From contig JAFWEV010000025.1 of NCBI GenBank assembly GCA_017512745.1, positions 62,001 through 126,000 on the forward strand: 64,000 nucleotides of DNA, written 5' to 3'. Shown in pieces: positions 51,985 through 63,532 of the stretch (the first letter of the stretch is position 1; the number at the start of each line of letters is the position of its first letter). Source of the DNA: Oscillospiraceae bacterium (GTDB lineage: Bacteria > Bacillota > Clostridia > Oscillospirales > Ruminococcaceae). The notes under the pieces were generated by a model. The model was not told the origin of the DNA, searched no databases, and worked only from the letters and a program-made list of their open reading frames with translations. The position numbers were made by a program, and so were the translations under genes.

Positions 51985-52344
51985 ATGAACACTGCAACAG
52001 TATCCGGTTCTCCGATGGAGCTGCTTCCGGCTCTCGGTACCGCAATAATGGGTTACGCGGTGGTCTTCCTTGGAATAGTCATGCTGATGTTCGTGATCAT
52101 CATCACCGGAAAGATCATGACCGCACGCAAGCAGCCTGCAGCCGCTCCGGCTCCGGCGATTGAGAAGCCGGCCTCCGCACCGAAGGCGCTGCCTGCTCCG
52201 GGTTCTGCCGGCCAGGTTAAACTGTTTGACGTTCCTGATAAAGAAGCCGCTATGATCATGGCGATCGTCGCCAACAAGATGGGCAAGCCTCTCAATGAGC
52301 TCCGCTTCAAGTCCATCAAAGAGATAACTGAGGAGGAAAAGTGA
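51985..52344 (+). CDS. oadG: Na+-pumping decarboxylase gamma subunit (OadG-like)
   Basis: A 119-residue protein with one membrane segment (about residues 17-41), an Ala/Pro-rich linker and a soluble C-terminal part with KLFDVPDKEAAMIMAIVANKMG. The layout fits OadG_gamma, which holds the alpha and beta subunits together in the membrane complex. It lies 11 bases after oadA, and a GAGGAAAAG at its end serves the next gene. Confidence 0.85.
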   Translation: MNTATVSGSPMELLPALGTAIMGYAVVFLGIVMLMFVIIITGKIMTARKQPAAAPAPAIEKPASAPKALPAPGSAGQVKLFDVPDKEAAMIMAIVANKMGKPLNELRFKSIKEITEEEK

Positions 52345-52345
52345 A

Positions 52346-52747
52346 ATGAAATATAAAGTCACTCTTAACGGCCGAACATATGAGGTAGAAGTAGACGCTG
52401 GTGAAGCAATGCTCGTAGATGAATATGAGGCTTTTGCTCCCGCTCCCGCAGCAGCTCCCGCTCCCGCGGCGGCTCCTGCAGCTGCAGCTCCGGCTGCACC
52501 TGCTGCCCCGGCAGCTCCTGCCGTTACAGCAGCCGGTGAAGCTGTCGAATCCCCGATGCCCGGCACAATTATCAGAGTCGAGGTATCCGCAGGACAGGCA
52601 GTCAAATCGGGAGACCTTCTCTGCATTCTCGAAGCTATGAAGATGGAGAATGAGATCCTCGCGCCGCGTGACGGAACAGTCGCTCAGGTCGCTGTCCAGA
52701 AGGGTTCTACCGTAGATACGGGTTCTCCGCTGGTCGTTCTCGCATAA
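52346..52747 (+). CDS. Biotin carrier subunit of the decarboxylase
   Basis: A 133-residue protein: an N-terminal strand region (1-30), an Ala/Pro linker (about 31-62) and a biotinyl domain with LEAMKMENE, where Lys99 is the biotin site. The long Ala/Pro hinge is typical of carriers in decarboxylases and transcarboxylases, where it lets biotin swing between alpha and beta. A separate carrier, rather than a domain fused to alpha, is found in many Clostridia and in methylmalonyl- and glutaconyl-CoA decarboxylases. Confidence 0.95.
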   Translation: MKYKVTLNGRTYEVEVDAGEAMLVDEYEAFAPAPAAAPAPAAAPAAAAPAAPAAPAAPAVTAAGEAVESPMPGTIIRVEVSAGQAVKSGDLLCILEAMKMENEILAPRDGTVAQVAVQKGSTVDTGSPLVVLA

Positions 52748-52757
52748 GGAGGTCCGC

Positions 52758-53957
52758 ATGGATATACTCGGAACCTTAAAAGGCCTTGCGTCTGATTCGG
52801 GTTTCGGTCTCTTCTTCGCTGAGGGAGGCTGGAAATACCTCATCATGATCGCAGTCGCCTGCGTGCTGCTCTATCTGGGCATTCACAAGAAATTTGAGCC
52901 TCTGCTCCTTGTCGGTATCGCATTCGGATGTCTTCTGACAAACCTTCCCGGCGCAGGACTCTACAGCCCGGAACTCTGGGATGCTTTTCTTGATCCCACA
53001 AATCCCGCTTATCACAGTTTCGGAACCATCATGACTCACGGCGGACTGCTCGATATCCTCTATATCGGTGTAAAAGCCGGTGTCTATCCGTGTCTCATAT
53101 TCATTGGCGTAGGCGCGATGACAGACTTCGGTCCTCTGATCGCCAATCCGAAGACATTCCTTCTCGGTGCTGCCGCACAGTTCGGCGTATTCTTCGCCTT
53201 CTTCGGTGCTATCCTTCTCGGATTCACCGGAAACCAGGCAGCTGCCATAGGAATTATCGGCGGAGCGGACGGTCCTACTGCCATCCTCACCGCCACGCTT
53301 CTGGCTCCGGAACTTCTCGGAGCTATAGCGATCGCCGCATACAGCTATATGGCGCTGATCCCGATGATCCAGCCTCCGATAATGAAAGCTCTTACGACTG
53401 AAAAAGAGAGAAGCGTAGTGATGACTCAGCTTCGTGATGTCAGCAAGACAGAAAAAATTCTGTTCCCGATCATCACATCCTCTTTCATTATCCTTCTTCT
53501 CCCGTCAACAGCGCCTCTTATCGGAAGCCTTATGTTCGGAAACCTCCTCAAGGAGACCGGTGTCACAGAGCGTCTCAGCGACACAGCTCAGAACGCCCTG
53601 ATGAATATAGTCACTCTGTTCCTCGGAATAAGTGTCGGCGCAACCACGGTCGCCACGAGATTCCTGACGCTCCAGACTCTGGGCATCGTCCTTCTCGGAC
53701 TTATTGCTTTCTCGTTCTCAACGGTCGGCGGCCTTCTCGTCGGGAAGCTCATGTATAAGCTCTCCGGAGGAAAGATCAATCCGCTTATCGGCTCGGCTGG
53801 TGTTTCTGCCGTTCCGATGGCTGCACGCGTCAGCCAGATGGAAGGCCAGAAAGCCAACCCGAAGAACTTCCTCCTCATGCATGCCATGGGTCCGAATGTT
53901 GCAGGTGTTATCGGTTCAGCCATCGCTGCCGGATTCCTCATCAAGTTCTTTGGCTGA
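52758..53957 (+). CDS. oadB: Na+-pumping decarboxylase beta subunit
   Basis: A 399-residue membrane protein with about ten segments. The Na+ site motif [12 protein letters not shown] (with the essential Asp) is present, as are [17 protein letters not shown] and the C-terminal [17 protein letters not shown] segment. It decarboxylates carboxybiotin and pumps Na+ out of the cell. With alpha, gamma and biotin carrier it forms a complete four-subunit pump. TAAGGAGG precedes the ATG and a terminator follows. Confidence 0.97.
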   Translation: MDILGTLKGLASDSGFGLFFAEGGWKYLIMIAVACVLLYLGIHKKFEPLLLVGIAFGCLLTNLPGAGLYSPELWDAFLDPTNPAYHSFGTIMTHGGLLDILYIGVKAGVYPCLIFIGVGAMTDFGPLIANPKTFLLGAAAQFGVFFAFFGAILLGFTGNQAAAIGIIGGADGPTAILTATLLAPELLGAIAIAAYSYMALIPMIQPPIMKALTTEKERSVVMTQLRDVSKTEKILFPIITSSFIILLLPSTAPLIGSLMFGNLLKETGVTERLSDTAQNALMNIVTLFLGISVGATTVATRFLTLQTLGIVLLGLIAFSFSTVGGLLVGKLMYKLSGGKINPLIGSAGVSAVPMAARVSQMEGQKANPKNFLLMHAMGPNVAGVIGSAIAAGFLIKFFG

Positions 53958-53981
53958 TAACAGAATAATAATTGTATTACA

Positions 53982-54014
53982 GATCACCGAAGCGATTCGG
54001 TGATCTTGTTTTTT
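53982..54014 (+). terminator. Terminator of the decarboxylase operon
   Basis: Stem GATCACCGAA/TTCGGTGATC with a four-to-five-base loop, followed by TTGTTTTTT. Confidence 0.92.
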
Positions 54015-54017
54015 AAC

Positions 54018-54057
54018 AAAAAACTGTCTGCAGCAAATCATGCCGCAGACAGTTTTC
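54018..54057 (-). terminator. Terminator of gyrA
   Basis: Stem GAAAACTGTCTGC/GCAGACAGTTTT on the - strand with a 13-base loop, followed by TTGTTAAAAA. It lies ten bases after the gyrA stop. Confidence 0.82.
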
Positions 54058-54067
54058 TAAATTCGTA

Positions 54068-56599
54068 TTACTCTTCGGTTTCCTCTGTGAAGTCTTCTTC
54101 ATCAGGCGTATTATCCGGAACTGTTATATCGTCCTGTTCATCGGATTCGTCATTTCTCTCCGTTCTTGCCACAGTTACCACCCTGTCGCCCTCGCCGAGT
54201 CTCATGACCTTGACGCCGCTTCCGTATCTCGACTGAGTCGCAATATCGGATACGTGCATCCTTATGATGATTCCCATCTCGCTTATCATTATGACATCGT
54301 CTCTGTCAGTGACGATCTTGACTCCGGCAACCTTGACTCCGCGCTTTGCGCAGTCATAGTTTCTGCTTCCCTGGCCGCCTCTGTTCTGGATATGATAATC
54401 ATCGGTATCTGTAAGTCTTCCCTTTCCGTCCTCCGTGACGGTAAAGAGCATGTCTCCTTTGGATACGAGAGACATTCCTATGACTTCATCGCCTTTCTTA
54501 AGAGTGATGGCTTTAACTCCTCTCGCACTTCTGCCTATCGCTCTGGCATCGGTTTCGTTGAATCTTATAGCCATACCGTTGAGTGTCGCAATGATGACAT
54601 CATCGTCTCCTGATGACAATCTTGTCGATTTGATCTCATCGTCCTCATCTATGGTGATTCCGATGATTCCGGTCTTTCTTATATTACCGAACAGTTTTAA
54701 GCTTGTGCGCTTTATGATGCCTTTTTTCGTGACCATGATCAGATACTTGTCATCATCCATATCACTGACCTTAATGACACTGTTGACGACTTCTCCGGGC
54801 ATAAGCGGAAGGAGATTGACAATATTCATGCCTCTTGCCGCACGGGAGCCTTCAGGTATCTCATATGCTTTCAGTTTGTATACTCTTCCGAGAGAAGTAA
54901 TGAAAAGCAGATAATCATGAGTGGAGCAGATGAAGAGATCCTCGACGAAATCTTCGTCCTTTCTTGTGAGTCCGCTTATTCCTCTTCCGCCTCTTCTCTG
55001 ACTCTTGTACTCGTCAGCCGACTGTCTCTTGAAGTAACCGGCATGGGTCGCTGTGATCATACATGCCTCTTCGGGGATCAGATCTTCAATATCGAGTTCT
55101 CCGCTGATCGCGGCGATCTCGGTCCTTCTGTCGTCTCCGAATTTTTTCTTTGCCTCTTCAAGGTCCTCTTTTATTATTCTCACAACATGAGCATCGTTCG
55201 CCAGAATATCTTCATAATCAGCGATCTTGTCATGAAGTTCTTTCAGTTCGGCATCTATCTTGAGTATTTCAAGTCCGGCCAGCTGTCCTAATCTGAACTG
55301 GACAATTGCCTGTGCCTGAGGCTCATCAAAGTCGAACTTGTCCATGATGGCCTGTTTGGCTTCGGACTGCCCTCCCTTGCATGCTCTGATCGTTGCAATG
55401 ATCTCGTCGACTATATCTACAGCTCTTCTGAGACCTTCCTGGATATGAGCTCTTTCTCTTGCCTTTCCGAGATCGAATTCTGTCCTTCTTCTTATTACGT
55501 CTCTCTGGAAATCTGCGTAGGCCTCCAGCATCTCCTTAAGGTTCAGGACCTTCGGCTCGCCGTCCTTTATAGCCAGCATTATGACGCCGACCGTATCCTG
55601 AAGCTGAGTCAGCTGGTATAGATGATTCAGAACTATCTGAGGATTCGCGTCGTGCTTGAGTTCGACGACTATCCTCATTCCTTCTCTGTCGGATTCATCT
55701 CTGAGGTCTCTTATGCCCTCAAGCCTTTTATCCTTCACGAGATCGGCGATGTGCTCTATCAGCCTTGCCTTGTTGACCATGAACGGAAGTTCTGTGACTA
55801 CTATCCTGTAAAATCCGTTCTTTACTTCTTCGATCTCTGCACGGCCTCTCAGAATGATCCTTCCTCTTCCGGTCGCATATGCTGCCCTGATCCCGGATCT
55901 TCCCATTATTATTCCGCCGGTGGGGAAATCGGGTCCCTTGATATATTCGCACAGATCAAGAGGCTCACAGTCGGGATTATCCAGAAGATATCCGATCCCG
56001 TCTACAAGTTCTCCGAGATTATGCGGTGGAATGTTTGTAGCCATTCCGACGGCTATACCCGTAGAACCGTTCATCAGCAGCTGAGGAATTCTGGACGGCA
56101 GTACTGTGGGTTCTACCATTCTTCCGTCGTAGTTCGGAGTGTAATCCACCGTATTCTTGTCTATATCCATGAGCATCCAGTCTGAAAGCGTGCTCATTCT
56201 GGCTTCCGTATAACGGTATGCTGCCGGAGGATCTCCATCTATAGATCCGAAGTTTCCCTGAGGATCCACAAGAGGATATCTCATCGAGAAATCCTGTGCG
56301 AGCCTTACCATTGCATCATATACGGACGCGTCACCGTGCGGATGATAACTTCCGAGAACGGATCCTACCGTATCCGCAGACTTGTGGTACGGTTTGTCAT
56401 GTGTAAGACCTTTTTCACCCATGGTGTAAAGGATCCTTCTGTGAACAGGCTTAAGTCCGTCTCTTACATCAGGAAGGGCTCGCGAGACTATAACAGACAT
56501 CGAATAGTCGAGGAAGCTGTTTTTCATCATCGGCTCGATATCTACGTCCGTTATCTTGCCTTCCGTGTAAAGTTCGTTTTTAATTCCTTCTTCTACCAT
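54068..56599 (-). CDS. gyrA: DNA gyrase subunit A
   Basis: An 843-residue protein. The breakage-reunion domain holds the active-site Tyr in [11 protein letters not shown]; the C-terminal beta-pinwheel begins near residue 510 and carries the GyrA box SQRRGGRG, which separates gyrase from topoisomerase IV. It ends in a strongly acidic tail (from about residue 815, DESDEQDD). With GyrB it introduces negative supercoils. It follows gyrB by 20 bases at the end of the origin operon. Confidence 0.98.
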   Translation of the reverse strand: MVEEGIKNELYTEGKITDVDIEPMMKNSFLDYSMSVIVSRALPDVRDGLKPVHRRILYTMGEKGLTHDKPYHKSADTVGSVLGSYHPHGDASVYDAMVRLAQDFSMRYPLVDPQGNFGSIDGDPPAAYRYTEARMSTLSDWMLMDIDKNTVDYTPNYDGRMVEPTVLPSRIPQLLMNGSTGIAVGMATNIPPHNLGELVDGIGYLLDNPDCEPLDLCEYIKGPDFPTGGIIMGRSGIRAAYATGRGRIILRGRAEIEEVKNGFYRIVVTELPFMVNKARLIEHIADLVKDKRLEGIRDLRDESDREGMRIVVELKHDANPQIVLNHLYQLTQLQDTVGVIMLAIKDGEPKVLNLKEMLEAYADFQRDVIRRRTEFDLGKARERAHIQEGLRRAVDIVDEIIATIRACKGGQSEAKQAIMDKFDFDEPQAQAIVQFRLGQLAGLEILKIDAELKELHDKIADYEDILANDAHVVRIIKEDLEEAKKKFGDDRRTEIAAISGELDIEDLIPEEACMITATHAGYFKRQSADEYKSQRRGGRGISGLTRKDEDFVEDLFICSTHDYLLFITSLGRVYKLKAYEIPEGSRAARGMNIVNLLPLMPGEVVNSVIKVSDMDDDKYLIMVTKKGIIKRTSLKLFGNIRKTGIIGITIDEDDEIKSTRLSSGDDDVIIATLNGMAIRFNETDARAIGRSARGVKAITLKKGDEVIGMSLVSKGDMLFTVTEDGKGRLTDTDDYHIQNRGGQGSRNYDCAKRGVKVAGVKIVTDRDDVIMISEMGIIIRMHVSDIATQSRYGSGVKVMRLGEGDRVVTVARTERNDESDEQDDITVPDNTPDEEDFTEETEE

Positions 56600-56619
56600 T
56601 ATCTATTTACTCCCAAACC

Positions 56620-58545
<1,926 letters not shown>

Positions 58546-58553
58546 TCAGCTCC

Positions 58554-58796
58554 TTATCTTGATCTTACTCTTATATTTCTGGTACTCACGCCGGAGAGGA
58601 TTATCCTGTCCGAACCGCCGTCTGAAAGAACTATGAAACTTCTCGGTATATCCGGAGATCTGTTTTCAAGCCTGTTTTCTTTCTGAGCCCTGTTGAGCGT
58701 ACCTACGGTCTTTTTTGAAACGGTCGAAGTATCCATATCGAATACTCCTATGAATTCTTTTTCGTTTACCGGTACCCCGCACATGTTTATATACAT
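58554..58796 (-). CDS. remB: RemB-like (DUF370, YaaB) protein
   Basis: An 80-residue protein between recF and gyrB, the position of remB/yaaB in Bacillus and Clostridia. It carries GVPVNEKEFIGVFDMDTSTVSKKT and ends with SFIVLSDGGSDRIILSGVSTRNIRVRSR, the family pattern. RemA/RemB of Bacillus regulate matrix genes; RemA is a DNA-binding protein, whereas the role of RemB is not known. Its start overlaps the recF end by ten bases and GCGAGG lies just upstream. Confidence 0.88.
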   Translation of the reverse strand: MYINMCGVPVNEKEFIGVFDMDTSTVSKKTVGTLNRAQKENRLENRSPDIPRSFIVLSDGGSDRIILSGVSTRNIRVRSR

Positions 58797-59881
58797 TCGG
58801 ATACCTCGCCTTTACTGACTTCAAACATTTTTGTTATTGTTTTCTGTTTCAGGATATTTGGATCGCAGCAGGTTATCACTGATTGAAATCCTTTGAGTTT
58901 TTCTATGAGTCTGTCCTGTCTTGTAGAATCAAGTTCTGACAGAACATCATCGAGGAGAAGTATAGGTTTTTCTCCCGTTTTCTTCTCCATATATTCCGCT
59001 TCCGTCATTTTGAGAGCTAATACAGCGCTTCTCTGCTGTCCCTGAGATGCATATACTCTCATATCCTGACCGTTTATGGTCATATAAATATCATCTCTGT
59101 GAGGGCCTGCGCCGCAATATCCCCTTATAACGTCTTCCTTCTGGTTCTCTTTATAAGTTTTCAACACTGTTTCTACGCTCAGTTCATTACTGTCAGCGAG
59201 AGTTGAAACATATTTAAAGTCCACTTCTTCGTCGGAAGACGATACCGATCTGTAGTATTCCGAATAGTCCTTCACTATCTCGGAACAAAGATCGTATCTC
59301 ATCTTTGTTATCTTATATCCCTCTTCCGCAAGCTGCTGATCAAATACTTCAATAAGATCATAGGCCGCAGCAATGCTTCTCATATCCTTGAGAAGATTGT
59401 TCTTCTGTATGAGAAATCTTGTGTAAAGTTTGAGTGACGCCAGATATCCCGGAGAAATCTGGCACAGCAGTGTATCCATAAATGTTCTTCTGATCTCAGG
59501 CGCTCCTTTGACCAGGGAAAGATGTTCCGGAGAGAAGACAGAGCACAAAAAACTGCCCGCAAGTTTTGAAGCCGGACCCTGAGTTCCCCGGTTCAGACTT
59601 GCTCTTCTTCCGTCATCGTTAATTTTTAATTCTATCTGCTGTTTTCTGCCGAAAGCTTCAAATTCGTCTTTAATGATGGATACCATCTCATCATTTCTGA
59701 TAAGATCCCTGTCCTTGCTTTTTCTGAACGATTTGGCGCCGGAAAGAAGAAATATACTCTCAAGAATATTTGTCTTTCCCTGTCCGTTCATTCCGAAAAG
59801 AACATTGACGGAATCGCAGAATTCAAGTTCCGCATGTCCGATATTTCTGTAATTTGATATTTCGTGGCGGTATATCCGCAT
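58787..59881 (-). CDS. recF: DNA replication and repair protein RecF
   Basis: A 364-residue SMC-like ATPase with Walker A GMNGQGKTNILESI, the signature region near the VYASQGQQRSAVLALK segment and Walker B PILLLDDVLSELD. It loads RecA with RecO/RecR at gapped DNA. The ATG at 59881 is directly next to the dnaN stop (one base between). The S4-domain gene yaaA, which often lies between dnaN and recF, is absent. Confidence 0.97.
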   Translation of the reverse strand: MRIYRHEISNYRNIGHAELEFCDSVNVLFGMNGQGKTNILESIFLLSGAKSFRKSKDRDLIRNDEMVSIIKDEFEAFGRKQQIELKINDDGRRASLNRGTQGPASKLAGSFLCSVFSPEHLSLVKGAPEIRRTFMDTLLCQISPGYLASLKLYTRFLIQKNNLLKDMRSIAAAYDLIEVFDQQLAEEGYKITKMRYDLCSEIVKDYSEYYRSVSSSDEEVDFKYVSTLADSNELSVETVLKTYKENQKEDVIRGYCGAGPHRDDIYMTINGQDMRVYASQGQQRSAVLALKMTEAEYMEKKTGEKPILLLDDVLSELDSTRQDRLIEKLKGFQSVITCCDPNILKQKTITKMFEVSKGEVSECI

Positions 59882-59882
59882 A

Positions 59883-60986
59883 TCATTCGGTCCTTATTCT
59901 TACAGGAAGGACCAGGAACAGAAATGAATCTCCTTCTTTCGGAAGGACTTTCATAGGAGCAGTGGGTCCGTTGAGTTCAAACCATACTTCATCGGATCCG
60001 CTGTTCTTGAGCGCATCGAGAAGATATCTGGCATTGAATCCTATTTCAAGATCATCGCCTTCCTGCTCGAGACTGAGCTCATCATACGAATTGCCAAGAG
60101 ATGTTTTGCAGACTATGCTTATATGTCCGCTTTCCATCTTTATTCTGAGCGGGCTCTTGAATCTGTCTGTTATGAGAAGCAGCGCTCTCTCGATGCAGTC
60201 TTCCATCTGATCTACATTGACAAGAACTCTTGTCTTACATCCGTCGGGAATAGATCTCTTATAATCTATGAATTCACCTTCAAGAAGTCTTGTGAGAACA
60301 GTGTATTTCTCCATTGTGAATACAGCGTATCTTCTTGCCGTAGATATCTCTATTTCACCGTCGCTGTTTCCAATCAACTGACATACTTCATTGAGAGTCC
60401 TTGCCGGAACCACAAAACTTCTTTCATCCGTGTTTATAAGTTTTTTGTTTGCAACTGCAAGCCTGTATCCGTCTACAGAAACAAGTGTCAGCTCATTGAA
60501 TTCGAGGAAAAACTTAATTCCGGTATGAACCGGCTTCTGATCGTTCTGAGCAACGGCATATATGGTCTTTCCGACCATTTCCTTAAGATCCTGACCAAGG
60601 ATATTCATATGATTTTCTGCATTTGCTTCCGGAAGTTCCGGATAATCTTGCGCCGGAAGACCCGTAATATTGAATACGGCATTTCCGCCCTTGACCGTAA
60701 CAGCCAGATCGTCGTTTATCTCAAATTCAATTTCATCCGCATTTATCTTTCTGACGATCTCTGTAAGAAGCTTTGAACTTACAACAGCCTCTCCTCTTTC
60801 TATAACGTTCGCTTTTATTCTTGAAATAATAGCCATTTCAAGATCGTATCCTGTTAGTTCGATCTCATCAGCATATGCAACTATATGTACACCTTCAAGT
60901 ACACTCAGGTTTGTTGTGCTGACAATAGCTTTTCCTACACCGCTGAGTGCAGTGTTGAGTTCGCTTCTTTCACATACGAATTTCAT
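59883..60986 (-). CDS. dnaN: DNA polymerase III beta sliding clamp
   Basis: 367 residues from the ATG at 60986, which follows GGAGGCAAAATA; the frame extends upstream as non-conserved sequence. The three-domain clamp pattern starts MKFVCERSELNTALSGVGKAI, with FVVPARTLNEVCQLI in the middle domain, and ends FLFLVLPVRIRTE, close to the usual V-x-P-V/M-R C-terminus. It keeps polymerase on DNA and binds many partners. It follows dnaA by 216 bases. Confidence 0.98.
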   Translation of the reverse strand: MKFVCERSELNTALSGVGKAIVSTTNLSVLEGVHIVAYADEIELTGYDLEMAIISRIKANVIERGEAVVSSKLLTEIVRKINADEIEFEINDDLAVTVKGGNAVFNITGLPAQDYPELPEANAENHMNILGQDLKEMVGKTIYAVAQNDQKPVHTGIKFFLEFNELTLVSVDGYRLAVANKKLINTDERSFVVPARTLNEVCQLIGNSDGEIEISTARRYAVFTMEKYTVLTRLLEGEFIDYKRSIPDGCKTRVLVNVDQMEDCIERALLLITDRFKSPLRIKMESGHISIVCKTSLGNSYDELSLEQEGDDLEIGFNARYLLDALKNSGSDEVWFELNGPTAPMKVLPKEGDSFLFLVLPVRIRTE

Positions 60987-61202
60987 TATTTTGCCTCCAA
61001 AAAAATATAAACAAAAATATAAGAATAGTATTAGTAGTAGAGTCGGTTGATTCTGTTGATAACCGCTGTATGCAGGGATAATACTGAATAAACGGATATT
61101 TTTTATAGGTTGATATTTCACTTAAAACATGTTGAAAGACTTATTATTTACAATCGATTGTTTATCAGTTGAAAACAGGATTGTTTATAAGTGTTGAAAC
61201 TG
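60987..61202. other. dnaA-dnaN intergenic region with repeats and one DnaA-box-like site
   Basis: 216 AT-rich bases. TGTTGATAA at 61054-61062 (TTATCAACA on the - strand) is one mismatch from the DnaA box TTATNCACA. Two imperfect 23-bp direct repeats, both starting GATTGTTTAT, lie at 61156-61177 and 61179-61202, right after the dnaA stop. No cluster of perfect boxes is visible, so origin function is only a possibility; a dnaN promoter probably lies here too. Confidence 0.4.
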
Positions 61203-62507
61203 TTAATTTCTGGAATTTGTGATTATATCCTCAACCATATCCTTGAGTCTCGGATCATTATCCATCATCTGACGGACTTTTTTGAGGGAATGGGTAACGG
61301 TAGCGTGATCCTTTCCTCCGAATTTTTCTCCGATAGACTCATGGGTGAGACCTGTAACTTCTCTGGTGACATACATTGCTATCTGACGGGCATTCACTAT
61401 TTCAGCATCTCTCTTCTGTGATTTGATATCATCTTCTGAAATATCAAATGTCCTGGATACTTCGGTAATTATTTTGTCTACGGTTACGGGAACAGGTCTC
61501 TCATCTCTCATGATATCCTTTATGGCATTCTGCACATCGGATATTGACGGAGATGAGTTTTCCATAATTCTGAGAGCCGAAAGTTTTTTAACTATTCCTT
61601 CTAACTGACGAATATTGTCTTTTATATTGTCAGCAATATACTGTGCGATATCATCAGAAATGGGATAACCGAGTTCTTCGGCTTTTCTCTTGAGAATGGA
61701 AACTCTTGTCTCATATTCAGGAGGAGTTATATCCGCCATTAATCCCGATTCAAATCTCGTCTGAAGCCTTTCGGTGAGTGATTTGATCTCCTTCGGAGGA
61801 CGGTCAGATGTAAGTACTATCTGTTTTCCCGCTGTAGTCAAAGCATTGAAAGTATGGAAGAATTCTTCCTGCGTACTCTCTTTTCCGCCGATAAACTGGA
61901 CATCGTCAACAAGAAGGGCATCAACCGTTCTGTATTTATTATGGAAAGATTCCGTACTGCCCTGGCTTATTGCCGTGATGAGCTCGTTTGTGAAGGTTTC
62001 AGACTGGATGTACATGACATTCATATCCGGTCTTGTCTTTGCAAGTTCATTCTTTATAGCAAAGAGAAGATGTGTTTTTCCGAGTCCTGATCCTCCGTAT
62101 ATAAACAGAGGATTGTATGCTGCGGCAGGATTGGATGCAACAGCCTGTGCGGCAGCGTGGGCAAATCTGTTTCCGGGTCCTACAACGAAGTTTTCAAAAG
62201 TATTTGTCGTGTCGCCTATTGCGGCCAGGTTCTGACTGAGAGGAATATTTTGGGAAACAGACGAAATACTCTCTATTTTTACTGTGATCGGAAAACCCAG
62301 GAGTTCCGTAAATCCATTCTGAAGAAGATTCAGATATCTCTCCTGAACGGTATTTTTGAGCCAGTCTGAGGTTATCGAGAGCGTTATGACATCGTCAGCC
62401 ATCGATACGGGTTTGAGAGGTTTGATAAATAGGCTGTGAGATGTCTCGGACATATTGGCTTTGCAGTATTCTGAAACTATCTCAAAGCACTGTTCTAATG
62501 ATTCCAT
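61203..62507 (-). CDS. dnaA: Chromosomal replication initiator DnaA
   Basis: A 434-residue initiator. Domain I (about 1-85), a short linker, then the AAA+ domain with Walker A GGSGLGKTHL and Walker B LLVDDVQF, and domain IV with the DnaA-box recognition signature GGKDHATVTHSLKKV. It unwinds the origin. The ATG lies about 58 bases after a predicted promoter. The linker is short, so the protein is slightly shorter than Bacillus DnaA. Confidence 0.98.
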   Translation of the reverse strand: MESLEQCFEIVSEYCKANMSETSHSLFIKPLKPVSMADDVITLSITSDWLKNTVQERYLNLLQNGFTELLGFPITVKIESISSVSQNIPLSQNLAAIGDTTNTFENFVVGPGNRFAHAAAQAVASNPAAAYNPLFIYGGSGLGKTHLLFAIKNELAKTRPDMNVMYIQSETFTNELITAISQGSTESFHNKYRTVDALLVDDVQFIGGKESTQEEFFHTFNALTTAGKQIVLTSDRPPKEIKSLTERLQTRFESGLMADITPPEYETRVSILKRKAEELGYPISDDIAQYIADNIKDNIRQLEGIVKKLSALRIMENSSPSISDVQNAIKDIMRDERPVPVTVDKIITEVSRTFDISEDDIKSQKRDAEIVNARQIAMYVTREVTGLTHESIGEKFGGKDHATVTHSLKKVRQMMDNDPRLKDMVEDIITNSRN

Positions 62508-62564
62508 AAAACACCTTAAAATAAATGATTTTCTTATTAATATACATTATTTAAATATAAAAAA

Positions 62565-62593
62565 ATTATATCACTTTAGACACATATGAACAA
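62565..62593 (-). promoter_or_regulatory. Predicted dnaA promoter
   Basis: On the - strand TTGTTC and a perfect TATAAT are separated by 17 bases. Confidence 0.72.
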
Positions 62594-62685
62594 CTGTAAT
62601 ATTGCCCTTGAAAACTCCTGACTGCATGGCTGAAAAATGCCTGAAAAGGCCGAAAAAATCGGCTTTTTCCTTAAAGTAGTTTTGC

Positions 62686-62714
62686 TTGACAGTTTTACAT
62701 GCGTAATATATACT
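62686..62714 (+). promoter_or_regulatory. Predicted rpmH promoter
   Basis: Perfect TTGACA and TATACT (one mismatch) separated by 17 bases, about 73 bases before rpmH. Confidence 0.85.
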
Positions 62715-62787
62715 TGCATTTTGCAAGACTATCGACACTTGCTTATTTTTGTTGTACTTATTTTTAAATAGAAGGGACGAAAAAATC

Positions 62788-62922
62788 ATGAAACCCACAT
62801 TCCATCCGAAAAAAACACAGCGTTCAAGAGTTCACGGATTCAGAGCTCGCATGAGAACATCAAACGGCCGCAAAGTTATCTCACGCCGCCGCGCGCAGGG
62901 AAGAGCTAAGCTCAGCGCATAA
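62788..62922 (+). CDS. rpmH: Ribosomal protein bL34
   Basis: A 44-residue, strongly basic protein: [18 protein letters not shown], then [19 protein letters not shown], which is the bL34 pattern with the usual length. It is part of the large ribosomal subunit. GAAGGGACG precedes the ATG. It heads the rpmH-rnpA-yidD-yidC block next to dnaA, the conserved order at bacterial origins. Confidence 0.98.
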   Translation: MKPTFHPKKTQRSRVHGFRARMRTSNGRKVISRRRAQGRAKLSA

Positions 62923-62944
62923 AACAGAATAAAGATAACAGAGA

Positions 62945-63283
62945 ATGAATAAAGAGCGACATACGCTCAATCGCAACTATGAATTTCAGAGGGTATACCA
63001 CAGAGGTAAAAACTTCGTATCGCCCATACTCGTAACCTACGTCTTCAAGAAGAGAGACGGCGGTATAAACTACGGTATATCAGCAAGTAAAAAGATCGGA
63101 TGCGCGGTAGAGCGCAACAGAGCCCGAAGGATAATAAGGGCGGCAGCTCTCAATTGCTTTAAAGATATTGAGGGCTCTTATGATATTGTTTTTGTTAGCC
63201 GAAGAGCTACAGTAAACGCAAAATCTACTGAGATTCAGACAATTATGGCAGAACAACTCAAAGAGGCGGGAGTCTTACAGTAA
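62945..63283 (+). CDS. rnpA: Ribonuclease P protein component
   Basis: A 112-residue basic protein. [12 protein letters not shown], then the RNR-type signature [14 protein letters not shown], typical of RnpA. It assists the RNase P RNA in cutting tRNA 5' leaders. Its stop codon overlaps the first base of the yidD ATG (TAATG), so the two are coupled. Confidence 0.97.
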   Translation: MNKERHTLNRNYEFQRVYHRGKNFVSPILVTYVFKKRDGGINYGISASKKIGCAVERNRARRIIRAAALNCFKDIEGSYDIVFVSRRATVNAKSTEIQTIMAEQLKEAGVLQ

Positions 63284-63513
63284 TGGGAAAGATAGCGGTC
63301 TTTCTTATACGACTTTATCAGAAGTACATCTCACCTATGTTAGGAAATAACTGTAGGTATACTCCCACATGCTCTCAATATGCCATAGAGGCCATACAGA
63401 TACACGGATTCCTGTACGGATCGTGGCTGGCCTTCAAAAGGATACTTAGGTGTAATCCATGGGGAGGACACGGATATGATCCCGTTCCTCCGAAAAAGAC
63501 AAAAAGAATCTGA
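63283..63513 (+). CDS. yidD: Membrane protein insertion efficiency factor YidD
   Basis: A 76-residue protein with the YidD pattern: [30 protein letters not shown], then [17 protein letters not shown]. It is a small membrane-associated factor that helps YidC insert membrane proteins. Start overlaps the rnpA stop. yidC begins 20 bases later. Confidence 0.97.
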   Translation: MGKIAVFLIRLYQKYISPMLGNNCRYTPTCSQYAIEAIQIHGFLYGSWLAFKRILRCNPWGGHGYDPVPPKKTKRI

Positions 63514-63532
63514 AACAATCGGAGAATCCAAC

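Larger units (their letters stand above)
62508..62787. other. dnaA-rpmH divergent intergenic region, candidate origin area
   Basis: 280 bases between the two divergent gene blocks. It contains the dnaA and rpmH promoters, a very AT-rich tract (about 62520-62570) that could unwind, and a small hairpin GCCGA/TCGGC followed by TTTTTCC at about 62649-62669. No DnaA box close to consensus was found by eye. The switch of gene strand here fits replication starting in or next to it. Confidence 0.45.

Noticed and set aside
62508-62787. Classical oriC with a DnaA-box cluster
   Set aside because: No site within one mismatch of TTATNCACA was found in this gap by eye; kept only as a candidate area.
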